A stretch of DNA of 64,000 nucleotides from Rhizobium johnstonii 3841 (GTDB lineage: Bacteria > Pseudomonadota > Alphaproteobacteria > Rhizobiales > Rhizobiaceae): positions 186,001 to 250,000 of the forward strand of contig NC_008384.1 of NCBI RefSeq assembly GCF_000009265.1, read 5' to 3'. Below, piece by piece: positions 35,882 to 44,062 of this stretch. Numbering within the stretch: position 1 is the first letter of the stretch; every line of letters begins with the position of its first letter. The translations under genes were made by a program, and so were the position numbers. The notes beneath the pieces are model-generated. The model saw nothing but the letters and a program-made list of their open reading frames with translations. It was not told where the DNA came from and did not search any database.

Positions 35882-36158
35882 TAAAGAGCCCGATCCAACC
35901 GGCTGGTGCCCCGGTGACGAACCTGCTGGATCTGTCGAAATCCCGCCCATGGCTGGCTGACGGAACTGCTGGGCATGAGGGCCGCGTCATCGTCCGCCAT
36001 GCGATCGCAGCAGGCGAGGCATGGCCGCCGATCCGGCAGATACTTGACCTCGCCCTTCACAGCTTGCTGGCCGACCTTTTAGGCGACTTCCGACGGCTTG
36101 CCGCAACGCTGGCAAGGTCCGGGGTCATATGGACTGTTTTCTACGGCCATCTTTCCGA

Positions 36159-37235
36159 TTACCTTTTCACCAGGTCTTCCACCGCCTCGGGGCCGAGAAC
36201 CTTTTCGAGGGCTTTCACCCCGTTCTTGGGCAGTCTCGATAGGCCGTTGACGATGCCCTCTTTCCAGGCATCCCCGCGATCCCATGCTTCCTCCCAAGCA
36301 TCCGCCAGCTCGCTGTCGTGGCGCGTCTCCACGAGGGCTTGGAAGAGCAACGAGGCCTGCGTCAAGTCTTTGTCCGCCTTTACGCGGCCTAGAGTGTCTG
36401 TGCCCCTTCTTGAGGACACGATGAGCTTGTGGACAGCATATCTCTCGGGAGCGGGAACGAGGACGTTTACGCCTTCGCGGAAGAGAAGCACCGTGCGGAC
36501 AGGTTCATAGATCAGGTAATCCAGGAACCGCAGGTTTTCCGCCGACGCGCCACCAAGGGCGGGCATAGGAGACGGCTTGCCCGTGTATTCGTCCGATCCC
36601 CGGTTTCCCGTAAGGAACTCCACCCGATAGCCCTTGGCATTTTGGAATGCCACCACCTTCGCTTTGTCCGCCTGGTGCGGTACCGGTCGAAACTCGGGAT
36701 CGATCGACCGCAGGACCTCTAGCACGGGCGGCAAACTGTCTTCGACCCCGGCTGAAATCGCGAAGTCCTGCGCGAAATCCGCATCGCCGGTCTGCATTGC
36801 CGACGATGGCAGTCGGACCCCTAGCATCCCCGCATAGGTGCTGAAAGCCACCGACCCGATCAGGACTGCACGGAGACGGAACAAACCGGCGTCAGCAAGC
36901 GCCTTCGTCACGTCGCCCGCGAAGGGATCGGGACCCGGAAGGCCAGCACGGCGCAGAGTACTAACCATCCGCCTTCGCTCACGCATGTTGTCCTTGATCT
37001 CCTTGTGAGTCTTCACCCGCGCCGTGATTGCCTCGTCGGTGTGGGGACCGACATAGCTTCGCTTGTCCTTTCCCTCGGGAGTAGGGAGATCGAAATACCA
37101 GTAATCGCGGTCCTTCACTGTGACGGTTACGAACCAGCCCTCCATGGGGAAGTCTGCCGCAAATTGCGCATCGAGCGTCCGCTGCGTTAGTTCCGCGAAC
37201 ATCGTCCGATAGCTGATGTCGATCTCTTTCAGCAT
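36159..37235 (-). CDS. GSU2403-family nucleotidyltransferase-fold protein
   Basis: A 358-aa protein with a central nucleotidyltransferase fold: LIGSVAFSTYAGMLGVRLPS followed by a GDADFA motif in the position of the metal-binding DxD. The N-terminal EGWFVTVTVKDRDYWYFDLP and C-terminal NVLVPAPERYAVHKLIVSSR parts are typical of the GSU2403 family, whose members resemble MNT/AbiEii-type defence or toxin nucleotidyltransferases. The ATG at 37235 has AAGGAAG upstream; the frame is open to an ATG at 37340 without one. It stands alone with two large dyads upstream. Exact role unknown. Confidence 0.8.
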   Translation of the reverse strand: MLKEIDISYRTMFAELTQRTLDAQFAADFPMEGWFVTVTVKDRDYWYFDLPTPEGKDKRSYVGPHTDEAITARVKTHKEIKDNMRERRRMVSTLRRAGLPGPDPFAGDVTKALADAGLFRLRAVLIGSVAFSTYAGMLGVRLPSSAMQTGDADFAQDFAISAGVEDSLPPVLEVLRSIDPEFRPVPHQADKAKVVAFQNAKGYRVEFLTGNRGSDEYTGKPSPMPALGGASAENLRFLDYLIYEPVRTVLLFREGVNVLVPAPERYAVHKLIVSSRRGTDTLGRVKADKDLTQASLLFQALVETRHDSELADAWEEAWDRGDAWKEGIVNGLSRLPKNGVKALEKVLGPEAVEDLVKR

Positions 37236-37351
37236 TGGCGTTTCTTCCTTCTGGCGTGCGGCGGTTCTCTCGGCGACAGACTCGGCCCACGCCTTGTCCA
37301 TGTGTTCTTGCCTCTTTTTAAAAAAGTCGCCTCCGCTCATTTTCGCAGGCT

Positions 37352-37427
37352 GTTATAAGTCTCTGCCAAGACCTTATAACTCCCGTTCCTGTAGTCAAGT
37401 TATAAGTCTCTGCCAAAACCTTATAAC
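37352..37427. promoter_or_regulatory. Two 29-bp direct repeats, each a dyad, upstream of the nucleotidyltransferase
   Basis: Copies at 37352-37380 and 37399-37427 are identical except for one base. Each is GTTATAAG, 13 spacer bases (tctctgccaagac), then CTTATAAC, so each is itself a perfect 8-bp inverted repeat. The 47-bp spacing places them on nearly the same DNA face. They probably control the minus-strand gene; the binding protein is not known. Confidence 0.72.
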
Positions 37428-37547
37428 GGGCCGCCTGATGCTATGGGCGGTTTCCTCAGCCGAGCAATGCGAGCCTCTGCTGATCACAACCTCACTCCTG
37501 GCGATGGCGTAGCCTACGAAGTCCCATATACAACATAGCGGGTGTTT

Positions 37548-38303
37548 TCATTCCTCGAACATCTTGCCGCTGCGCGCTTCCAGCCGGTAGCGGTGGCCGG
37601 GATAGACGAGACGGGCGGTTGAGACCACCTGTTTTGCCGACCATGTGCGCCGGCGGATCGTCAGGCACGGTTCGGTCTTCATGATGGTCAAGAGCTTGCA
37701 TTCCCAGGCCTGCGGCATCGCCGCCTCGACGACATGCTCGGAGCCGCTGAGCGGCGCTGCGGCCGTCAGATAGGCGTTGGGCGTCAGCGTCGAAAAATCC
37801 TGGGCAAGATATTCCGGGGCGGCTTCCGGATGGACGAAGCGGTCCTCGATCTGCACGGGAACGCCGTTTTCGCTGTGGACGATCAGCGAGTGGAAAACCG
37901 CGGCACCAATCGGCAATTCGAGCGCGTCGGCAACCTCGGGAGAGGCGGTTTCCTGGGCGAGAACGACGACAGCGGCTTCATGGACATGGCCGCGTTCGGC
38001 GATTTCCTCGGCGATGTTGCGGACTTCGAACAGTGCCGAATACCCCTTGCGCTCGGCAACGAAGGAGCCGACGCCCTGGATGCGGATGAGTTCGCCCTCG
38101 TTGGCAAGTTCGCGCAGCGCCCGGTTGGCAGTCATCTTGCTGACGCCGAGTTCGACGACCAGCTCGTTTTCCGAGGGCACCCGGTATTTCGGCGGCCACT
38201 CGCCGCTCTGGATGCGGTCGAGGATCACCTGCTTGACGCCGGCATAGAGCGGCGTGCTGTCATTTTCCGCCAGTTCGCGCTTCATCTCGCCGGGACGCTT
38301 CAT
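37548..38303 (-). CDS. Second HutC-like GntR/UTRA regulator
   Basis: GntR/UTRA regulator (251 aa): helix-turn-helix at residues 25-90 (LVVELGVSKMTANRALRELA) and a C-terminal UTRA domain ending in VVSTARLVYPGHRYRLEAR. It strongly resembles histidine-utilisation repressors but is diverged from hutC at 35156. It is transcribed away from the histidine-type ABC importer, so it probably controls that operon. The ATG at 38303 follows AAGGAATAGG. Confidence 0.9.
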   Translation of the reverse strand: MKRPGEMKRELAENDSTPLYAGVKQVILDRIQSGEWPPKYRVPSENELVVELGVSKMTANRALRELANEGELIRIQGVGSFVAERKGYSALFEVRNIAEEIAERGHVHEAAVVVLAQETASPEVADALELPIGAAVFHSLIVHSENGVPVQIEDRFVHPEAAPEYLAQDFSTLTPNAYLTAAAPLSGSEHVVEAAMPQAWECKLLTIMKTEPCLTIRRRTWSAKQVVSTARLVYPGHRYRLEARSGKMFEE

Positions 38304-38376
38304 TGCCTATTCCTTTTGCACGAATGGAATTCGCCACATAATTCGACTTTCCCTCTTGCATATCACAAAATATCTC

Positions 38377-38390
38377 ATATGGTACCATAT
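38377..38390. promoter_or_regulatory. Putative operator of the ABC importer operon
   Basis: Perfect 14-bp palindrome ATATGGTACCATAT followed by ACAACC, in the 196-bp divergent region between the second HutC-like gene and the importer. It shares TATA/ATAT half-site character with the hut operator but has a different centre, suggesting a distinct but related specificity. Confidence 0.62.
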
Positions 38391-38499
38391 ACAACCTCCC
38401 AATCGATCCTTTGAGAAAAATAGGACATGAAAGGGCAAGCCGGCGAAGATCGGCCGTGGTGCTGCAAGGTCTGTTTCAACTCCAGAGGAGAATTCACAA

Positions 38500-39342
38500 A
38501 TGAAATTCAGCGCAATCCTGCTTTGTGGCGTGGCGGCTTTTTCCGCTTTCGCCGCGCCTGCCTTTTCCAAGGACTGGACGAAGGCGACGATTACTCTCGA
38601 AGGCGCCTATGCGCCCTGGAACCTCACCAATGCCGACGGCACGCTCGGCGGCTTCGAGCCGGAACTCGCCAAGGTGCTGTGCGAACGCGCCAAGATCGAG
38701 TGCACGCTGGTTGCCTCCGACTGGGACGGCATGATCCCGGCGCTCAACGCCGGCAAGTTCGACGTTATCATGGATGCGCTGTCGATTACCGAAGAGCGCA
38801 AGAAGATCATCGACTTCACCATTCCCTATGCCGCCACGCCCGCCGCCTTCGCCGCCGCCAAGGACAGCCCGATGGCGAACGCCGCCGGCACCGGCGCCAC
38901 GATCAAGATGACGCCCGGCCAGACCGGCGTGAAGGAGATCGACGCGCTGAAGGAAGTCTTCAAGGGCAAGACGATCGGCATCCAGGCGGCCACCGTCTAC
39001 GCCAAGTTCGTCTATGACAATTTCGGCGACATTGCCGAGATCCGCGAATACAAGACCGGCGCCGATCGCGACCTCGACCTGCAGAACGGCCGTATCGACC
39101 TCGGCTTCGATGACGCCGTCTATTTCGCCAACGCGTTCAAGGCCGCCAACGACACGCTCGCCTTCACCGGCCCAGAGATCGCCGGCTCGATCTGGGGCGA
39201 GGGTGAAGGTCTCGGCCTGCGCAAGGCCGATACCGACCTGCGCGACAAGTTCAACGAGGCGATCAAATCCGCACTCGCCGACGGCACGGTCAAGACCCTG
39301 TCGATGAAGTGGTTCAAGATGGACGTCAGCCCGCTGCAGTAA
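38500..39342 (+). CDS. Polar amino-acid ABC transporter substrate-binding protein
   Basis: Periplasmic receptor (280 aa) with a cleavable signal (residues 1-23, ends AFS). The N-terminal lobe reads TITLEGAYAPWNLTNADGTL, and LCERAKIEC carries the Cys pair that forms a disulfide in HisJ/LAO proteins. It therefore belongs to the lysine/arginine/ornithine/histidine class. A good AGAGGAG site precedes the ATG. Context with HutC-like and HutH-like genes suggests histidine, urocanate or a related imidazole as ligand. Confidence 0.92.
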   Translation: MKFSAILLCGVAAFSAFAAPAFSKDWTKATITLEGAYAPWNLTNADGTLGGFEPELAKVLCERAKIECTLVASDWDGMIPALNAGKFDVIMDALSITEERKKIIDFTIPYAATPAAFAAAKDSPMANAAGTGATIKMTPGQTGVKEIDALKEVFKGKTIGIQAATVYAKFVYDNFGDIAEIREYKTGADRDLDLQNGRIDLGFDDAVYFANAFKAANDTLAFTGPEIAGSIWGEGEGLGLRKADTDLRDKFNEAIKSALADGTVKTLSMKWFKMDVSPLQ

Positions 39343-39369
39343 GCGTTTCGGCCTTTCGGCCGCATACAC

Positions 39370-39397
39370 CTGTCTCCGGCTTTATCGCCGGAGACAG
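39370..39397. repeat. 11-bp perfect stem-loop after the receptor gene
   Basis: CTGTCTCCGGC pairs with GCCGGAGACAG around a 6-nt loop. There is no T-tract, so it is more likely an mRNA-stabilising structure that keeps the receptor message abundant relative to the permease messages than a terminator. Confidence 0.6.
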
Positions 39398-39404
39398 CAT
39401 GCTC

Positions 39405-39452
39405 GAACAGGATGATTTTAGGCCGGGTCGGCCTAAAATCTGAATCCTGTTC
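39405..39452. repeat. Large palindrome between receptor and permease genes
   Basis: GATTTTAGGCC and GGCCTAAAATC form a perfect 11-bp stem with a 5-nt loop, extended outside by AACAGGAT and ATCCTGTT. The whole 48-bp unit is of the REP-like type repeated between rhizobial genes. Confidence 0.68.
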
Positions 39453-39466
39453 TCAATAAGAGAGTT

Positions 39467-39516
39467 AGAGCATGATGTCGTCCGAAAACCGCTGACACTT
39501 TTCGGCATCATGCTCT
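39467..39516 (-). repeat. RIME-like intergenic repeat B
   Basis: AGAGCATGATG and CATCATGCTCT form the ends of a 50-bp near-palindrome with a CCGAAAACCGCTGACACTTTTCGG-like core (20-base limit: key part CCGAAAACCGCTGACAC). It is the reverse orientation of the element at 60921. It lies just upstream of the first permease gene. Confidence 0.7.
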
Positions 39517-39560
39517 GGTGTCAATCCGCAAAACACTGCCACGGACGGGGAACGGACGAT

Positions 39561-40286
39561 ATGGCAAGCTTGGAACTGCTCGGCTTCGGCTCGACCGGAT
39601 GGGGCGCGCTGCTCATTGCCGCCACCTTGATGACGCTGGCCGTCACGGCCACAGCGCTGGCGATCGGCGCGGTGCTTGGCGCGATCGTCGCGGCGGCGAA
39701 ACTCTCCGGAAATATTATCCTCGTCACGCTCGGCAACGTCTATACGACCGTGTTTCGTGGCGTGCCCGAACTGCTGATCATCTATCTCATCTATTTCGGC
39801 GGCTCCTCGGCCGTCACCGCGATCGGCAAGGCAATGGGTTACGAGGGTTTCCTCGGCTTGCCCTCCTTTATCGCAGGCGCGCTTGCCGTCGGCATCATCT
39901 CCGGCTCCTATCAGGCGGAGGTGTTCCGCGGCGCCTTCCTTGCCATCTCCAAGGGCGAGCTCGAAGCCGCCTCGGCGATCGGCATGCATCGCGGCATGCG
40001 CCTTCGCCGCATCATCATGCCGCAGGTGTTTCGCCTCGCCATTCCCGGCCTCGGTAACGTGTGGCAGCTCAGTCTCAAGGATTCTGCGCTGATCTCCGTC
40101 ACCGGGCTTGCCGAGCTGATGCGAACCAGCCAGGTGGCGGCAGGCTCGACCCGGCAATATTTCCTGTTCTTCATCGCCGGCGGCTGCCTATATCTACTCC
40201 TGACCAGCCTTTCGGACCGCGTCTTCAACGGCGCGGAGCGCCGCGCCAACCGCAGCATGCCGGCATCCGCCATGGGCCAGGCGTAA
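39561..40286 (+). CDS. Amino-acid ABC transporter permease (HisQ-like)
   Basis: Inner-membrane permease (241 aa) with five or six helices and the ABC permease motif EAASAIGMHRGMRLRRIIMP (EAA loop, residues about 140-160). It should pair with the next gene to form the translocation channel. The ATG at 39561 is preceded by GGGGAACGG; the frame extends to 39510 through repeat B and is not used. Confidence 0.92.
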   Translation: MASLELLGFGSTGWGALLIAATLMTLAVTATALAIGAVLGAIVAAAKLSGNIILVTLGNVYTTVFRGVPELLIIYLIYFGGSSAVTAIGKAMGYEGFLGLPSFIAGALAVGIISGSYQAEVFRGAFLAISKGELEAASAIGMHRGMRLRRIIMPQVFRLAIPGLGNVWQLSLKDSALISVTGLAELMRTSQVAAGSTRQYFLFFIAGGCLYLLLTSLSDRVFNGAERRANRSMPASAMGQA

Positions 40287-40296
40287 GGAGGCGACA

Positions 40297-41001
40297 ATGG
40301 ATTTTACCTTCATCGCCTCGACCCTGGTCACCCTGCTCAAGGCCGTACCGACGACGCTCATCCTGTTTTCGCTGTCGATCATCACAGGTGGCCTGCTGGC
40401 GCTCGTCATCGTCTGGATGCGGACCAGCGGCAATCCGGTGCTTACGAGCTTCGCCAAGGGTTACATCTTCATCTTCCGCGGCTCGCCGCTGCTGATCCAG
40501 ATGTTCCTGGTATTCTACGGCCTCGGCCAGTTCGGCTTCATCCGCTATTCCTTCCTCTGGCCGTTCCTGCGCGAGCCGATGGTCTGCGCCGTGCTGTCGC
40601 TGGCGCTTTGCACCGCCGGCTACACGGCGGAGATCTTCCGTGGCGGCATTCGCGCCGTCTCGCCGAAGGAGATCGAAGCGGCGCGCTCGATCGGCATGTC
40701 CGGCTTCCTGCTGGTCCGCCGTATTCTGGCGCCGATCGCCTTCCGCCACGCGCTGCCGGCCTATTCCACCGAGATCGTGCTGATGATGAAGTCGACGGCG
40801 CTCGCAAGCCTCGTCACCGTCTGGGAAGTGACCGGCGTCGCCCAGCGGCTGATCTCGCAGACCTACCGAACGATGGAAGTCTTTCTCTGCGCGGCGATCA
40901 TCTATCTCGTCCTCAACTTCATCATCCTGCAGGGCATGGCTCTGCTGGAATATTCGCTGTCCCGACACCGCCGCGCGGCCCCGCAGGCGCTGAAGGCGTG
41001 A
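40297..41001 (+). CDS. Amino-acid ABC transporter permease (HisM-like)
   Basis: Second membrane subunit (234 aa) of the importer, with the EAA motif EIEAARSIGMSGFLLVRRIL and the FRGSPLLIQMFLVFYG segment typical of HisM/ArtM permeases. It is 10 bp after the first permease, with AAGGAGGC as ribosome-binding site. Confidence 0.93.
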   Translation: MDFTFIASTLVTLLKAVPTTLILFSLSIITGGLLALVIVWMRTSGNPVLTSFAKGYIFIFRGSPLLIQMFLVFYGLGQFGFIRYSFLWPFLREPMVCAVLSLALCTAGYTAEIFRGGIRAVSPKEIEAARSIGMSGFLLVRRILAPIAFRHALPAYSTEIVLMMKSTALASLVTVWEVTGVAQRLISQTYRTMEVFLCAAIIYLVLNFIILQGMALLEYSLSRHRRAAPQALKA

Positions 41002-41029
41002 GCGGCTTTTTGACCCGATTGGAGCACCC

Positions 41030-41806
41030 ATGCCAGGCGTAACCCGACTATCGGTCCGCAATATCCGCAAGAGCTTCGGTACGCACGAGGTCTTGCGCGG
41101 CATTTCCCTCGATGCGGAAGACGGCGACGTGATTTCGCTGCTCGGCGCCTCCGGCTCCGGCAAGTCGACCTTTCTGCGCTGCATCAATATGCTCGAAACC
41201 GCCAGCGACGGCGAGATCTGGGTCGACGGCGAGGAGGTCCGCATGGTGCACAAGGGCGGGCGAAGCAAGCCGGCCAGCCAGAAGCAGGTGGACCATATCC
41301 GCTCCGAGCTCGGCATGGTGTTCCAGTCCTTCAATCTCTGGTCCCACATGACGATCCTGCAGAACGTCATCGAGGGCCCGATCCATGTGCTGAAGCGGCC
41401 GCGCGCCGACTGCATCGCCGAGGCCGAAGCGCTGCTTGAAAAGGTCGGCATCGCCGATAAGCGCCACGCCTATCCGGCCCATCTTTCCGGCGGCCAGCAG
41501 CAGCGTGCGGCGATTGCCCGCGCGCTGGCGATGAAGCCGAAGGTGATGCTGTTCGACGAGCCGACCTCGGCGCTCGATCCGGAGCTTGTCGGCGAGGTGC
41601 TGCGCGTCATGCGCGCGCTTGCCGAGGAAGGCATGACCATGCTCGTCGTCACCCATGAGATGAGCTTTGCCCGCAACGTCTCGAACCGCGTCGTCTTCAT
41701 GCGCGAAGGGCTAATCGAAAGTAGCGGCAAGCCGGACGAAATGTTTACCGGCGGCGCGACACCGGCTTTCCGCCAGTTCATCGGCCATTTCGGAAGCGGT
41801 CAATGA
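41030..41806 (+). CDS. Amino-acid ABC transporter ATP-binding protein (HisP-like)
   Basis: Nucleotide-binding subunit (258 aa) with Walker A GASGSGKST near residue 39, signature LSGGQQQRAAIARAL, Walker B VMLFDEPTSALDP and the switch His in VVTHEMSF. It is complete and should energise the importer. Its stop overlaps the ATG of the HutH-like gene by 4 bp, so the enzyme and the transporter are translationally coupled. Confidence 0.96.
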   Translation: MPGVTRLSVRNIRKSFGTHEVLRGISLDAEDGDVISLLGASGSGKSTFLRCINMLETASDGEIWVDGEEVRMVHKGGRSKPASQKQVDHIRSELGMVFQSFNLWSHMTILQNVIEGPIHVLKRPRADCIAEAEALLEKVGIADKRHAYPAHLSGGQQQRAAIARALAMKPKVMLFDEPTSALDPELVGEVLRVMRALAEEGMTMLVVTHEMSFARNVSNRVVFMREGLIESSGKPDEMFTGGATPAFRQFIGHFGSGQ

Positions 41807-43290
41807 CGATCACCATCGATGCGGGGCTCACCTGGCGCGATGTCGCGCGCGTCGGGGTAGGGGAAACGCTGGCGCTGTCGCCCGCCGCCTGGGGGCGCGT
41901 CGAGCAGGCAAGCCGCATCGTTGCGCGCATCGTCGAGACGGGGGTGCGCGCCTATGGCGTCAATACCGGCGTCGGGGCACTGGCGGATACGGTGGTCGAT
42001 CGGGCCTCGCAGAGCCTGTTGTCGCGCAGCATCGTGCTCAGCCATGCCTGCGGCGTCGGGCCATTGCTGGCTGCCCGCGAAGTGCGCGCCATCATCGCCG
42101 CCGGGATCGCCAATTTCGCCCATGGCCATTCCGGCGTGCGGCGCGAGATCGTCGAGCATCTTGCGGCCCTGCTGGAACATGATTGCATTCCCGACGTGCC
42201 GTCCAAGGGCTCTGCCGGTTATCTCGTCCACAATGCCCATATTGCGCTTGTTCTGATCGGCGAAGGCAGCGCTCACCTGGCCGGCCGGCGCATGAGCGGC
42301 CGCGAGGCGCTTGCTGCGATCGGGCTCGAACCGCTGGTGCTCGGCGCCAAGGAGGGCTTGAGCCTTGTCAACGGCACCGCCTGCGCCACCGGCCTGACCG
42401 CAGTGGCACTGTCACGCGCCGAGCGGCTGCTCGACTGGGCCGATGCGATCGCAGCCCTGACGCTGGAAGCGGCGGGCTGCCAGATCGCCGCCTTCGACGC
42501 GGCCGTGCTGGCGCTGCGCCCATCGGCTGGAATTGAGAAAGTCGGAGCGACGCTACGCGCGCGGCTTCAGGGCAGCGGCCTTGTCGCAGCCGCCTTCGGC
42601 CGGCGCACGCAGGATGCGCTCAGCCTTCGTTCGGTGCCGCATGCGCATGGCGCCGCCCGCGATGTCTTCGACAATTCCGCCCGCGCCGTCGATCAGGAGC
42701 TTGCCTCGGTGACCGACAATCCTGCTGTCTCAGGCACGCTGGAACAGCCGATCGTCTCTTCCGAGGCCCATGCGGTTGCCCCGGCGCTCGGGCAGGCGGC
42801 CGATAGTCTGGCGATTGCGCTCGCACAGATCGGCGCAATCAGCGAACGGCGCATGGACCGGCTGGTCAATCCGCTGGTGAGCGGTCTGCCGCCCTTTCTG
42901 GCCAGCGACGCCGGCAGCCATTCCGGATTCATGATCGCCCAATATACCGCCGCCGCACTCAGCAACGAGAACCGCCGCCTTGCCGCACCAGCGGCCATGG
43001 ACGGCGGTCTGACCTCCGGCCTGCAGGAAGATTTTCTCGCGCATCCGACGGCTGCGGCCGGCAAGTTGCTCGCCGTCATCGACAATGCCGAATATATCCT
43101 GGCGATCGAATTGATGGCTGCTGCCCAGGCGCATGATTTCCTGGTGGCGACGGCGCCGCGGGCGGCAGGCACGGAGCTGGTCTATAAGGCAGTGCGGGAA
43201 CAGGTTTCCCATTATGGCGACGAACGGCCGCTCAACGGCGATATCGAGGCTGTCTGCAGCCTGATCCGCGAGACTGCGCCGCCGCTATGA
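41803..43290 (+). CDS. HutH-like aromatic amino-acid lyase homologue lacking the MIO triplet
   Basis: A 495-aa member of the HAL/PAL superfamily: YGVNTGVGALADTV at the Tyr-loop, TDNPAVS, ISERRMDRLVNPLVSG, and LQEDFLAHP with the Gln-Glu-Asp motif. At residues 134-145 it reads SKGSAGYLVHNAH where the HutH at 30777 has EKGSVGASGDLAPLAH. The Ala-Ser-Gly that cyclises to the MIO electrophile is absent, apparently as a clean three-residue loss. The reading frame is intact. It is therefore unlikely to be an ordinary ammonia-lyase. Coupling to the importer suggests a role with its substrate. Confidence 0.85.
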   Translation: MTITIDAGLTWRDVARVGVGETLALSPAAWGRVEQASRIVARIVETGVRAYGVNTGVGALADTVVDRASQSLLSRSIVLSHACGVGPLLAAREVRAIIAAGIANFAHGHSGVRREIVEHLAALLEHDCIPDVPSKGSAGYLVHNAHIALVLIGEGSAHLAGRRMSGREALAAIGLEPLVLGAKEGLSLVNGTACATGLTAVALSRAERLLDWADAIAALTLEAAGCQIAAFDAAVLALRPSAGIEKVGATLRARLQGSGLVAAAFGRRTQDALSLRSVPHAHGAARDVFDNSARAVDQELASVTDNPAVSGTLEQPIVSSEAHAVAPALGQAADSLAIALAQIGAISERRMDRLVNPLVSGLPPFLASDAGSHSGFMIAQYTAAALSNENRRLAAPAAMDGGLTSGLQEDFLAHPTAAAGKLLAVIDNAEYILAIELMAAAQAHDFLVATAPRAAGTELVYKAVREQVSHYGDERPLNGDIEAVCSLIRETAPPL

Positions 43291-43296
43291 TCGGCC

Positions 43297-43839
43297 TCAG
43301 AACGGCTGGGTTTCGGAATTCTGCTTTGGCTTTTCGCCTGCCTCGAGACGTTTGAGGCACTGAACGAAGGTCGGGTAGAGCTGCTCCACCCGCGAGAGCG
43401 GCAGCGTCCAGTCGCCTTCGTCGCCGGCAAAGGTGATCTGCACGTCAGGCATTCCGGCAAAGGAATTCTTGATGATCTTCTTCAGCCCGGCGCTCCCCTT
43501 GCTGGCCGGACCCCAGAGGCGAAGCGTGTTCTTGTCGAAGAAATCGGCAGCGATGACTTTCGTCACCGTACGATCGGTCAGCGTCACCTCGGTCTTGGTG
43601 CCGGCCGGAATGTCCCATGTGTTCTTTGCGACCAGCCAGAACGTCTCGGTCGCGCTCTGGCGGAATTCCATGGTCTTGCCGATCTCGCTGTCCCACAGCA
43701 GGCGGCAATAGGGATGCGGGCTCTCGTTGGCAATGCCGACCGACCATTGTCTCGCGCCGCCTATCCATTCGGTCTCGCCGAAGGCTGAGACCGGCTGCAG
43801 GAGGGCCGCCATCAGAACCATCACTGTCGGAATTTTCAT
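43297..43839 (-). CDS. Exported hypothetical protein
   Basis: A 180-aa protein with a signal peptide (MKIPTVMVLMAALLQPVSAF, cleavage after about residue 21). The mature part has repeated beta-strand character (RQWSVGIANESPHPYCRLLW, TKTEVTLTDRTVTKVIAADF) and two Cys that could pair. Not recognised. The ATG at 43839 is chosen for the signal peptide; the frame is open to 43881. It converges on the HutH-like gene with a gap of 6 bp. Confidence 0.7.
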   Translation of the reverse strand: MKIPTVMVLMAALLQPVSAFGETEWIGGARQWSVGIANESPHPYCRLLWDSEIGKTMEFRQSATETFWLVAKNTWDIPAGTKTEVTLTDRTVTKVIAADFFDKNTLRLWGPASKGSAGLKKIIKNSFAGMPDVQITFAGDEGDWTLPLSRVEQLYPTFVQCLKRLEAGEKPKQNSETQPF

Positions 43840-44062
43840 CGCCGAAATCGTCTCCAACGCAATCGGCTCCAGCAATAGCAAAAGAAGGTTGAGCTTTTGC
43901 TACTACGGCGCTGCGCGTCTTTTCAGGCACGCAAAGGACGCTGTAGCAGTTTGAACTGCTGGAGCAAGTTTCGCGATGGCTGCCAGGCAAGCCCATATTC
44001 TACGAAGATTGGGAGATCCGAGCCCCGAAGACGTTTTGGCGGAGCGTGCCGTCGGCTGCAGT

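Noticed and set aside
37352..37427. Insertion-sequence ends
   Set aside because: The two 29-bp copies are direct repeats 18 bp apart with no transposase between them; a regulatory role fits better.
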